Below are positions 30,838-38,678 of a DNA stretch of 40,174 bases, piece by piece (the stretch's first letter is position 1; every line of letters starts with the position of its first letter). The position numbers and the translations under genes are program-made. The notes below the pieces were generated by a model, which saw nothing but the letters and a program-made list of their open reading frames with translations, had not been told where the DNA came from and ran no database searches. The DNA is from Comamonadaceae bacterium (GTDB lineage Bacteria > Pseudomonadota > Gammaproteobacteria > Burkholderiales > Burkholderiaceae_C): positions 1 to 40,174 of the forward strand of contig BJGT01000014.1 in NCBI GenBank assembly GCA_014190675.1, written 5' to 3'.

Positions 30838-31812
30838 ATGCAAAAAGATACCGTCAACCTGCTCGTACTCGCCGACCCGGCCGAGCCGCAACTGAAAATG
30901 CTGGATTCTTTGCGCGACACGACCAACATCATTGTCGGACAGAGCCCGGAATTGTTCGAGCAAGCCGCCCCGGTTGCAGATGCCATGCTGGTGTGGTCTG
31001 CCTCGCGGAGCCTGGTGCAACAGGTTTTCGCCATGGCACCCAAGCTGCGCTGGGTGCATACACGGGCGGCCGGACTCGACACCCTGTTGTTCCCCGCCCT
31101 GGTGGACAGCCCCGTGCCACTGACCAACAGCAGCGGCGTCTACAGTCGCTCGCTGGGTGAGTTTGTTGCAGCAGCCATGTTGTTTTTTGCCAAAGATTTT
31201 CGTCGCATGCTGCGTAACCAGGCAGCCGGCCGCTGGGAGCAGTTTGATGTCGAGGAGCTGCATGGCAGGACCATGGGTATTGTTGGCTACGGTGACATCG
31301 GCCGTGCCGCAGCGGCGCAAGCCAAGGGCCTGGGCATGCAGGTGATCGCGCTGCGACGCCAGCCTGACAAGTCCCGGGCCGACAGCCTTGTCGACGAGGT
31401 GATGGGCCAGTCAGATATTTTGGAGTTGATGCGCCGCAGCGACTATGTGGTGGTGGCAGCACCCTTGACACCCGACACCCGGGGCCTGGTTGGCGCCGCT
31501 GCCATTGGCGCGATGAAACCCTCTGGTGTGCTGATCAACGTGGGGCGCGGCCCAGTGGTCGACGAGGCAGGGCTGCTGTCAGCGCTGCGCAGCAAATCCA
31601 TCCGCGGCGCTGCTCTGGACGTTTTCGACCAGGAACCCCTGCCCCAGGATCACCCGTTTTACGCCATGGACAACCTGCTGTTGTCACCCCATTGTGCCGA
31701 CCACACCCAGACCTGGGTTGATGATGCGATGCGGTTTTTCATTGTCAACCTGGGTTGTTTTAGTCGCGGTGAAGCATTGGTAAATTTGGTGGATAAACAG
31801 TCGGGTTACTGA
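30838..31812 (+). CDS. D-2-hydroxyacid dehydrogenase
   Basis: A 324-residue NAD(P)-dependent dehydrogenase interconverting 2-keto and D-2-hydroxy acids, for example glyoxylate/glycolate or hydroxypyruvate/glycerate. The Rossmann motif is GYGDIG (150-155); the catalytic triad is Arg237 (NVGRGPVVDE), Glu266 (VFDQEPLP) and His285 (SPHCADHT). ALRRQPDKS after the second strand carries Arg residues at the position that usually favours NADP. The ATG follows AAAGGAG with ten bases spacing. It is divergent from the dehalogenase-like gene, whose product glycolate it could oxidise or whose pathway glyoxylate it could reduce. The next gene is convergent, 228 bases away. Confidence 0.92.
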   Translation: MQKDTVNLLVLADPAEPQLKMLDSLRDTTNIIVGQSPELFEQAAPVADAMLVWSASRSLVQQVFAMAPKLRWVHTRAAGLDTLLFPALVDSPVPLTNSSGVYSRSLGEFVAAAMLFFAKDFRRMLRNQAAGRWEQFDVEELHGRTMGIVGYGDIGRAAAAQAKGLGMQVIALRRQPDKSRADSLVDEVMGQSDILELMRRSDYVVVAAPLTPDTRGLVGAAAIGAMKPSGVLINVGRGPVVDEAGLLSALRSKSIRGAALDVFDQEPLPQDHPFYAMDNLLLSPHCADHTQTWVDDAMRFFIVNLGCFSRGEALVNLVDKQSGY

Positions 31813-32040
31813 AGCCTTTCGCTTGACCAACTGTTGCTAAGCGGATGGGCCCGATACACCCACAACTCTGACGGTTGCGAACGGAGCAGCTAGGTGGGTG
31901 ATTTTCTCGGTGGATCACAGTTTCTGGAGGCGCTAGGTGCATGGCCGGCAACTCCGCTGTATTTGCTGCACTGGACGCCGTGCTGCGACCTTAGGCGCGA
32001 CTGGCGCCGATAGATAGGTTAGGGCAATCTGCCGGCCACG
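31813..32040. other. Intergenic region between convergent genes
   Basis: A 228-base gap between the dehydrogenase stop and the ABC permease stop. No gene, clear terminator or repeat is seen, apart from a small GGCGC/GGCGCC-rich patch near 31994-32009. Confidence 0.4.
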
Positions 32041-32868
32041 CTACTTGATGCCGGCCTGCATGAAGCTTTGCACAAATTGCCGCTGGAACAACAAGAAAGC
32101 AATCAGCAAGGGCCCGGAGGTCATCAGCGTCGCCGCGCAGATGATGGACCAGTCGATGCCCTGATCGACCGAGGCGAAGATGGCCAGCCCCACTGTCAAG
32201 GGGCGCGTGGTGACCGAGTTGGTGATGATCAAGGGCCACAGGAAATTGTTCCAATGAAAGCTGACCAGCACCAGACCGTAGGCGAGGTAGATGGGCTTGC
32301 CAAGCGGTACATAAACGCGCCACAGGACGCCCAGTGCCGAGCAACCCTCTATCCGTGCCGCTTCTTCAAAGTCCTTGGGGATGACTTTGAACGTTTGCCG
32401 CAGCAGAAAAATTCCGAATGCAGAGGCCAGGTAGGGCAAGGCAATCGCCGGCAGTGTGTCCACCAGACCAAGCTGGCGGATGGTGATGTAGTTCTCCAGC
32501 AGCAGCACATCGGGTGCCACCATCAGTTGCACCAGCACCAGCATAAACAGGGTGTCCCGACCTTTGAACTCGAATCGGGCAAAAGCAAATGCTGCCAAGG
32601 TACACAGGACAAACTGGGCCAACAGAATGCCGGTGACAAGCAGCATGGTGTTGAGAAAATACCGGGCAAAGGGGGCTGATTCCCAAGCTGTGACGAAATT
32701 CTGAGAGGTAATCGGGGCCAGGAGGTCAAACTTGGCCACGTAGGCGCTGGGATGGATGGCGGTCCAGATGGCAAACAGCAGCGGCAGCATCCATAGCAAG
32801 CCCAACATCCAGGCCGCGATGGTCTCGACGACTTCGCTGGCCAGGCCTTTGTTGTCGACCATGCTCAT
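32041..32868 (-). CDS. ABC transporter permease, UgpE/MalG type
   Basis: A 275-residue inner-membrane subunit with about six helices, starting at WMLGLLWMLPLLFAIWTAI. The EAA loop that docks on the ATPase is EEAARIEGCSALGVLWRVYVPL, shown by EAA-N3-G-N9-I/V-P spacing. LFLLQ-like FLLRQTF and VPKDF-like IPKDF precede it, as in carbohydrate uptake permeases of the CUT1 class. Its start overlaps the upstream permease stop by four bases (ATGA). Last gene of the four-gene importer operon. Confidence 0.93.
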   Translation of the reverse strand: MSMVDNKGLASEVVETIAAWMLGLLWMLPLLFAIWTAIHPSAYVAKFDLLAPITSQNFVTAWESAPFARYFLNTMLLVTGILLAQFVLCTLAAFAFARFEFKGRDTLFMLVLVQLMVAPDVLLLENYITIRQLGLVDTLPAIALPYLASAFGIFLLRQTFKVIPKDFEEAARIEGCSALGVLWRVYVPLGKPIYLAYGLVLVSFHWNNFLWPLIITNSVTTRPLTVGLAIFASVDQGIDWSIICAATLMTSGPLLIAFLLFQRQFVQSFMQAGIK

Positions 32869-33740
32869 TGGTAATGAACCCGCTTGTCGGCCAGCAAGAA
32901 CTGTCCGATGGCAATGACGCCAAGAATGAGCAAAAGCACAATGGTCAAAGTTGCTGCATAGGCTTGGTCAAAAAATTTGAAACCGACCACATAGATTTGA
33001 TACAGCAGAACAGAAGTCGCGTTGTCAGGCCCACCACCCGTCATGACAAAAATATGGTCCACCAAACGGAAGGCATTGATCACGGCGTTGATCATCACGA
33101 ACAGGGTGGTCGGCATCAGCAGGGGAAAGCTCACACGCCAAAAAAATGTCCAGCGACTGGCGCCTTCAATGGCAGCACACTCCCTTAATTCGGTCGAGAT
33201 TTGCTGCAAGGCCGCCAGGTAGAAAATCATGAAGAAGCCGGCCTCTTTCCAGATCCCGACCACGATCAGGCACCACAGCGCAGTGCCCTGTGAGCCGAGC
33301 CAGTTGACGCCCACGACGCCGAAAGGTTTGAGCAGTTGGTCAATCAGACCATATTGCGGGTTGTAGAAAAACAACCAGATGTTCGCCACAGCGATCATTG
33401 GCAGCACCGTGGGCGTGAAATAGGCGAGCCGTAGAGCCCCTTGGCCTCTGAGTTTGCCATTCACAAACAGTGCCATGGCCAATGCGAGTGCAATCGATAT
33501 GGGTACCGAGACGCCCGCATACAGCAGGTTGTTCCATAGCGACTTCCAGAAGATCGGGTCGCCAAGCATGGCCTCGTAATTGTCGAAGCCGACGAAACGG
33601 GACGGCCGACGCGGTTTGGGTGATGAATAAAAACTATGGATGAACGTGGTGATGATTGGGATGTGCGTGAAGGCAGCCAACAACACGCAGGCAGGCAGCA
33701 CCAGCAGCCAGGCATGAACGGTGTTGCGTGTTCCGGTCAT
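32865..33740 (-). CDS. ABC transporter permease, UgpA/MalF type
   Basis: A 291-residue membrane subunit with about six helices. HAWLLVLPACVLLAAFTHIP is the first; FSSPKPRRPSRFVGFDNYEA-like wording (YSSPKPRRPSRFVGFDNY) after it is typical of UgpA. The EAA loop reads ECAAIEGASRWTFFWRVSFPLL, followed by PTTLFVMINAVINAFRLVDH and TGGGPDNATSVLLYQIY, both characteristic of glycerol-3-phosphate/sugar permeases. It begins 34 bases after the binding-protein stop and overlaps the second permease. Confidence 0.94.
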   Translation of the reverse strand: MTGTRNTVHAWLLVLPACVLLAAFTHIPIITTFIHSFYSSPKPRRPSRFVGFDNYEAMLGDPIFWKSLWNNLLYAGVSVPISIALALAMALFVNGKLRGQGALRLAYFTPTVLPMIAVANIWLFFYNPQYGLIDQLLKPFGVVGVNWLGSQGTALWCLIVVGIWKEAGFFMIFYLAALQQISTELRECAAIEGASRWTFFWRVSFPLLMPTTLFVMINAVINAFRLVDHIFVMTGGGPDNATSVLLYQIYVVGFKFFDQAYAATLTIVLLLILGVIAIGQFLLADKRVHYQ

Positions 33741-33774
33741 GGTGGCTGCTGGCGATTTGACTGCTGATAGTGGC

Positions 33775-35064
33775 TTACTTGAAGTCTTTCAGGATGCGTT
33801 CGCCTTCGCGTTGCGCGTCCTTCAAGGCTGCCTCGGCAGGACGTGCCCCCGTCATGATGGATTGCAAGGCATCGTTAAATACCTTGGAAATGCGTTGGTT
33901 CTCATGGGTGGTTAGTTCTGACACCGCGAACTTGAGCTGATCACGAGCCACGATAGCCTGTGGGAAGCTGGCGGTGTAGGCTTTCATCTCGGGGGTGTCG
34001 TAGGCGACCGCAGAGGTGGCCACATAACCGGTCTTGACCGACCACTCTGCTGCGCGTGCTGGCGTTGTCATCCATTTGATGAACTTGAACGCGGCCTCTT
34101 GTTTCACCTTGGGAACGCCCTTGAAGATGTAGAAGTTGCCGCCGCCCGTTGGCGCGCCGTTTTGCCGGATACCCGGCAAGTAAGACACGCCGAAGCCGAA
34201 TTTTGCGTTCGTCTTGATGTTGGTGAGGTTGCCTGTGGTGTGCCAGATCATGGCCGCCTTGCCTTCAAGAAAATCGCGTGGCGTAGCCCCCCAGGAGATC
34301 AAGCCTGACGGTTGCACGCCATCGACCTTGGACAGGTTGTACCAGCTCTGAACCGACTCGATGACCTTGGGGTCGTCAAAGGCCACTTTGTTGCCGTCGG
34401 CGTTGGTGAGGCGGGCGCCAGCGCCGGTTGTGATGCCGGTGAACAGCCAGGCGGTATTGCCATCAGAAGGAATCTGGACCCCCCATTGGGTGGTGGCGCC
34501 GGATGCGTCTTTCTTGGTCAGCTTCTTGGCCATGTCCCGCATCTCGGCCCAGGTGGCTGGTCCTTTTTCAGGGTTGAGGCCGGCAGCCTTGAAGGCGTCC
34601 TTGTTCCAGTACAAAACGGGGGTGGAGCGCTGGAACGGAATGGCGTAAGTCTTGCCCTTGAGCTTGGCGTTTTCCATGAAGGCCGGATAGAACGTGTTCA
34701 TCCATGCCGTGTCATCGGCAGTTTTGACGAAGTCGTCCATCGGCACCACGGCATCTTCGTCGGTCAACAGAAACAGATCGGCTGCCAGCAAGATCGCGGT
34801 CTCAGGGATGTCGCCGCCTTTGATGGCTGTCAGGACTTTGGCCACGGTCTGCTGGTAATCACCGGCGTAGATGGGTTTGATCTTGATGCCGGGGTTTTCT
34901 TTCTCAAAACCAGTGGCGTAATCGTCGATGATCTTGGTGACTGGCCCGCCGACGGCGACCGGGAAATACATGCGCACTTCGACGTCTGCAGCAGACGCGG
35001 TGGTCGATGCAAACCCGGCGGCCACAGCCAAGGCGGTGAAGGTCCGGCGTGAAATTTTGGACAT
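33775..35064 (-). CDS. ABC transporter solute-binding protein, UgpB-like (family 1)
   Basis: A 429-residue periplasmic receptor. The ATG at 35064 (MSKISRRTFTALAVAAGFAS, cleavage near TASA-AD) gives a signal peptide with a twin-arginine-like SRRTF; an ATG seven codons upstream is an alternative. Family cues are FEKENPGIKIKPIYAGDYQQ, PDIxxL-like IPETAILLAADLFLL, YAIPFQRSTPVLYWNKDAFK AAGL, GKAAMIWHTTG, GGGNFYIFKG and KQEAAFKFIKWMTTP. The YAIPFQRSTPVLYWN wording resembles UgpB, which binds glycerol-3-phosphate and its diesters, so a polyol phosphate or sugar is likely. The second gene of the operon, 83 bases after the ATPase. Confidence 0.93.
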   Translation of the reverse strand: MSKISRRTFTALAVAAGFASTTASAADVEVRMYFPVAVGGPVTKIIDDYATGFEKENPGIKIKPIYAGDYQQTVAKVLTAIKGGDIPETAILLAADLFLLTDEDAVVPMDDFVKTADDTAWMNTFYPAFMENAKLKGKTYAIPFQRSTPVLYWNKDAFKAAGLNPEKGPATWAEMRDMAKKLTKKDASGATTQWGVQIPSDGNTAWLFTGITTGAGARLTNADGNKVAFDDPKVIESVQSWYNLSKVDGVQPSGLISWGATPRDFLEGKAAMIWHTTGNLTNIKTNAKFGFGVSYLPGIRQNGAPTGGGNFYIFKGVPKVKQEAAFKFIKWMTTPARAAEWSVKTGYVATSAVAYDTPEMKAYTASFPQAIVARDQLKFAVSELTTHENQRISKVFNDALQSIMTGARPAEAALKDAQREGERILKDFK

Positions 35065-35147
35065 CTTGCTAGCTCTCTTTCTCATGTTGCGAGCCCTTGG
35101 GCCCTGGTTTAGTGAATGGATACTGACTCTGTTGTGAATGGACAAAC

Positions 35148-36161
35148 TTATCCTGGCGCTGTTTGCGACCTTGGGAGTCGCCGACCTGTGTTGTCGAATT
35201 GGCTCTCGTCTTGCTGGCTCCAGTGAAAATCAAGCGCATCACCGGCCCTCAGCGAAGATGCACCAGGCAGTCGCATCGACACGCGATAAGCCTCGCCGGT
35301 CAGCACGGTGACGATGGTGTCAGCGCCCATGTATTCGACAGCCGTGATCTTGCCCTTGCGTGCTATGTCGCCATCACCGCCAGCACCCGGCCGGACATGT
35401 TCAGGCCGGATGCCCCTGACGATATTGCCTTCGGGCACCAGATTCATCGGCGGCGCACCCACAAAGCCGGCCACGAAAGATGTCGCCGGGTGGTTGTAGA
35501 TTTCAGCGGGTGCACCGGCCTGCTCAATGCCGCCGTTGCGCATCAAAACCACCAGATCGGCCATGGTCATGGCTTCTGTTTGGTCGTGTGTGACGTACAC
35601 CATGGTCATGCCTAGGCGTTGCTGCAAGGCCCGGATTTCAACCCGCATCTCATGCCGAAGCTGCGCATCCAGGTTGGAAAGGGGTTCGTCCATCAGGCAT
35701 ACGGGTTGTTCGGCAATGATGGCCCGCGCCAGGGCGACGCGTTGCCGCTGTCCGCCCGACAACTGGCCAGGCTTGCGCTCAAGGTAGGGCGTCAATTCCA
35801 CCAGCTCTGCCACGCGCTTTAAGCGCTCGCTGCGTTCGGCCCTGGCTACCTTGCGTACCTTCAAGCCGAAAATCACGTTCTCAGCCACTGACAGGTGTGG
35901 AAACAGGGCGTAGGACTGAAACACCATGGAGATCTGCCGCTCTGAGGGCGACAACTTGGTGACATCCTGCCCGTTGATCTCTACCCTACCGGAGCTCGGT
36001 TCTTCCAATCCGGCAATCAGTCGTAAGAGGGTTGATTTTCCGCAGCCTGAGGGCCCCAGTATGGCCACAAGCTGGCCTTGCGGTACAAGCAAACTGACAT
36101 TGTTCACCGCCGTGTGAGCGCCCCAGCGTTTAGTCAAGTTATCGAGTAAAACTTGGGCCAT
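35148..36161 (-). CDS. ABC transporter ATP-binding protein, UgpC/MalK type
   Basis: A 337-residue ATPase for the importer encoded downstream. Walker A is GPSGCGKST, the Q-loop VFQSYALFPHLSV, signature LSGGQRQRVALARAI, Walker B CLMDEPLSNLD and H-loop YVTHDQTEA. The C-terminal TOBE/OB region (about 235-337, GIRPEHVRP ... ITAVEYMGADTIVTVL) is the regulatory domain of the MalK/UgpC class. First gene of the four-gene operon, an order (ATPase, receptor, permeases) different from E. coli ugpBAECQ. Confidence 0.95.
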   Translation of the reverse strand: MAQVLLDNLTKRWGAHTAVNNVSLLVPQGQLVAILGPSGCGKSTLLRLIAGLEEPSSGRVEINGQDVTKLSPSERQISMVFQSYALFPHLSVAENVIFGLKVRKVARAERSERLKRVAELVELTPYLERKPGQLSGGQRQRVALARAIIAEQPVCLMDEPLSNLDAQLRHEMRVEIRALQQRLGMTMVYVTHDQTEAMTMADLVVLMRNGGIEQAGAPAEIYNHPATSFVAGFVGAPPMNLVPEGNIVRGIRPEHVRPGAGGDGDIARKGKITAVEYMGADTIVTVLTGEAYRVSMRLPGASSLRAGDALDFHWSQQDESQFDNTGRRLPRSQTAPG

Positions 36162-36417
36162 GGCTCAAACGCGTCCTAAATGACTGAAGTTAAGCAGACC
36201 CATGGGGTAAATGGTAAGACAAAAATGTGTCGAGCAGGTGACATTCGAGCGCCCTCTCACCCTAGCCAATAGCCGGTTTAGCCAGTTCAGCCAGCCTTCA
36301 GGGGCTATCATCGCTTGAGCGGTTTGATGCGTAAATTGAAATTTCATGAGTTGACCCGGGTCAACGAGTTATCAAGAGCCGGCTTGCCAAGGTTCCCCAC
36401 CAAGCAGGAGTGTCATC
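36162..36417. other. Divergent control region, ABC importer / 2H phosphoesterase
   Basis: A 256-base gap between divergent genes, AT-richer than its surroundings. It contains the 16-bp palindrome (36350-36365) and a smaller GAAATTTC palindrome (36338-36345). No small gene is supported. Confidence 0.45.
36350..36365. promoter_or_regulatory. Perfect 16-bp palindrome, candidate operator
   Basis: GTTGACCCGGGTCAAC is exactly self-complementary. It lies 53 bases before the phosphoesterase GTG and 189 before the ABC ATPase start. TTGACC within it resembles a -35 hexamer on both strands, so a bound repressor would cover promoter elements. Regulator unknown. Confidence 0.5.
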
Positions 36418-36945
36418 GTGTTCGATCGTCCCCAATATTCCATTTGGCTGTTGCCACGTGCCGATCATGAAGTCGCCTTGTCAGCGACCATCGGTCGACT
36501 GTCTACCGAGCTGGCCGGCGCTCGGTTTGCCCCCCACGTGACCATTCAGGGCGATGTCGCCCTGTCGCCAGAGCAGTTGCAGCCAAGGCTTGCGCGCCTG
36601 GCGGCACAAACGCCCGTTCAGCATTGGCCGGTGACGCTGGTGGACGGTACCACGCACTTCTTCCGCTGCTTATTTCTGCGCTTTGGGGTACACCGCGGGT
36701 TTGAAGAGATGCAAGCTGCCGCCCAGACCATGACTGGCAGGGCTGACGGCCTGTCGCCGTTTCCCCACTTGAGTCTGGCGTATGGCGATGCCCATGAGGC
36801 CTATGCCAGGCAGCGCCAACTGCTGGCCAGTGATTATGCGGAGCAGATCATTGTGTTTGACCGTTTAGCCATCTGCCGCTCTTCCAGCCATGTGCCTATT
36901 TCTGAATGGGTCTGCCTCGAGCAACTGCCACTCGCGTCGGCCTGA
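36418..36945 (+). CDS. 2H phosphoesterase (2'-5' RNA ligase/cyclic phosphodiesterase-like)
   Basis: A 175-residue protein of the 2H superfamily, which opens 2',3'-cyclic phosphates or joins 2'-5' RNA bonds. The two hallmark motifs are His40-Val-Thr42 (APHVTIQG) and His117-Leu-Ser119 (FPHLSLAYG), about 77 residues apart as expected. The opening FDRPQYSIWLLPRAD matches the plant/bacterial CPDase-like subgroup. The start is GTG at 36418 with AGGAG seven bases upstream. The physiological substrate is unknown; ADP-ribose 1'',2''-cyclic phosphate and RNA ends are candidates. Followed by an alpha/beta-hydrolase-fold gene after 39 bases. Confidence 0.85.
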   Translation: MFDRPQYSIWLLPRADHEVALSATIGRLSTELAGARFAPHVTIQGDVALSPEQLQPRLARLAAQTPVQHWPVTLVDGTTHFFRCLFLRFGVHRGFEEMQAAAQTMTGRADGLSPFPHLSLAYGDAHEAYARQRQLLASDYAEQIIVFDRLAICRSSSHVPISEWVCLEQLPLASA

Positions 36946-36984
36946 CGACGCTTGGCCGATCCAGTAACACGGCGCATAGAAGTA

Positions 36985-37923
36985 ATGAAGCTGCCCTTAC
37001 CATTGAGCATGCGCCACCCTTTGCCAACCGGCTCGCCGCTGACGCCAGCCCTGCCTGCCACACGCAGAGACCTGGACTCACCCGCCGGCCCACTGAGCTT
37101 GTACAGCGACCAGCCCGAGGGCACTGTCGCCGGGCAGCCGCCGCTGCTGCTGGTGCACAGTGTCAATGCCGCGGCGTCGGCGGCCGAAATCGCGCCTTTG
37201 TTTGCGCACTACCGCCGGCAGCGCGCGGTGTATGCGCTGGAGTTGCCGGGTTTTGGTTTTTCAGACCGTAGTGATCGGCCCTACACGCCGCGCCTGATGA
37301 CCGACGCCTTGCACGCCGCCATAGCAATCATCCAGGCTGAACAGGGCGGCACTGCGGTCGATGTGCTGGCGGTATCGCTGGCGGGCGAGTTCGCTGCCCG
37401 TGCCAAATGCGAGGCGCCGCACAGCATCCGACGGCTGGCACTGGTCAGTCCAACTGGTTTTCGTGGCGCCAAGCTGCGTTATGGCCGGGCAGGTTCAACA
37501 CTGGGCATGCCCTGGTTGTACCGACTGTTCACCTGGAACGGCTGGCGCCAGGGCATCTTCAACACGCTGACCCGGCCTGGCGTGGTGCGCTATTTTTTGC
37601 AGCGCACTTGGGGCGGCCAGACCATTGACGAAGCGCTGTGGCGCTATTGCGTACACACCGCCCGGCAGCCTGGAGCGTCCAACGCACCCTTTTATTTTGT
37701 GTCGGCTTTTTTGTTCAGTGCCGACATCAACACCCTGTACGAAACGCTCGACGGCCCGGTCTGGGTGAGTATGGCCACGCGCGGCGACTTTACCGACTAC
37801 CAGGGACGCCACACGGTGGCTGGCCGCGCCAACTGGCAGTTTCAAGCCATTGAGGGTGGTGCATTGCCGTATTTTGAAGACCTGGCCGGCTTCACCGCCC
37901 GACTCGAAGCGTTCTGGGCCTGA
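36985..37923 (+). CDS. Alpha/beta-hydrolase-fold protein with altered catalytic motifs
   Basis: A 312-residue protein with the fold landmarks [40 protein letters not shown] and the nucleophile elbow [14 protein letters not shown]. The elbow reads A-x-S-x-A instead of G-x-S-x-G, and the usual C-terminal GxGHxP histidine position reads GGALPYFE, with Ala in place of His. The oxyanion HG motif reads HSVN. Catalysis of the usual type is therefore doubtful; a non-hydrolytic role or a shifted base are possible. ATG 36985 is preferred; a TTG 33 bases upstream extends the frame and ATG 37009 is another option. It is followed 32 bases later by the YebC-family gene. Confidence 0.75.
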   Translation: MKLPLPLSMRHPLPTGSPLTPALPATRRDLDSPAGPLSLYSDQPEGTVAGQPPLLLVHSVNAAASAAEIAPLFAHYRRQRAVYALELPGFGFSDRSDRPYTPRLMTDALHAAIAIIQAEQGGTAVDVLAVSLAGEFAARAKCEAPHSIRRLALVSPTGFRGAKLRYGRAGSTLGMPWLYRLFTWNGWRQGIFNTLTRPGVVRYFLQRTWGGQTIDEALWRYCVHTARQPGASNAPFYFVSAFLFSADINTLYETLDGPVWVSMATRGDFTDYQGRHTVAGRANWQFQAIEGGALPYFEDLAGFTARLEAFWA

Positions 37924-37955
37924 GCCAGCACCGATCACAACAAGGATTTGCCAAT

Positions 37956-38669
37956 ATGGGCGCACAGTGGAAAGCCAAACACAAAGACCTCGCCGCCAAT
38001 GCCAGAGGCCGTATCTTCGGTAAATTGTCCAAGGACATCATGCTGGCCGCGCGCAGCGGCGCCGATCCGGCCTCCAACGCCCGGCTGCGGCTGGTGGTGG
38101 AGCAGGCGCGCAAGGTCTCCATGCCCAAGGAAACGCTGGAGCGGGCCATCAAGAAGGGCGCTGGCCTGACCGGTGAGGCGGTGAACTTTGAGCACGTGAT
38201 CTACGAAGGCTTTGCGCCGCACCGCGTGGCGGTGATGGTGGAGTGCCTGACCGACAACGTGAACCGGACTGCCCCAGAAATGCGGGTGCTGTTCCGCAAG
38301 GGGCAATTGGGCACAGCGGGTTCGGTGGCCTGGGATTTTGATCACCTGGGCATGATTGAGGCAGAGCCGGCCGTGGCCGGCGCCGACCCGGACATGGCCG
38401 CCATCGAGGCGGGTGCGCAAGACCTGGAGCCGGGCGATGAAGCCGGCACCACGCTGTTTTTGACCGACCCGGGCGACCTGGACCTGGTGAGCCGCGCGTT
38501 GCCGGCGCAGGGTTTCAAGGTGCTGTCAGCCAAGCTTGGCTACAAGGCCAAGAACCCGGTGGACCCGGCCAGCCTGAGCCCCGAGCAATTGGAGGAAGTG
38601 GAGGCCTTTTTGGCCGCCATTGACAACAATGACGACGTTCAGCAGGTGTTTGTGGGCCTGGCTGGCTAG
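37956..38669 (+). CDS. YebC/PmpR (TACO1)-family protein
   Basis: A 237-residue cytoplasmic protein of the YebC family, reported as a transcription regulator in some bacteria and as a translation factor easing ribosome stalling at proline-rich stretches in others. Motifs are [40 protein letters not shown], the [10 protein letters not shown] linker, [36 protein letters not shown] and the C-terminal [11 protein letters not shown]. The start [11 protein letters not shown] differs from the usual MAGHSKWANIKHRK, resembling the YeeN-like second paralogue group. ATG 37956 has AAGGA nine bases upstream. The next gene is convergent, nine bases away. Confidence 0.95.
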   Translation: MGAQWKAKHKDLAANARGRIFGKLSKDIMLAARSGADPASNARLRLVVEQARKVSMPKETLERAIKKGAGLTGEAVNFEHVIYEGFAPHRVAVMVECLTDNVNRTAPEMRVLFRKGQLGTAGSVAWDFDHLGMIEAEPAVAGADPDMAAIEAGAQDLEPGDEAGTTLFLTDPGDLDLVSRALPAQGFKVLSAKLGYKAKNPVDPASLSPEQLEEVEAFLAAIDNNDDVQQVFVGLAG

Positions 38670-38678
38670 CCTAGCCTG

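Noticed and set aside
31813-32040. Possible small RNA or short gene in the gap between convergent genes
   Set aside because: No promoter, terminator or coding frame with a ribosome site could be supported.
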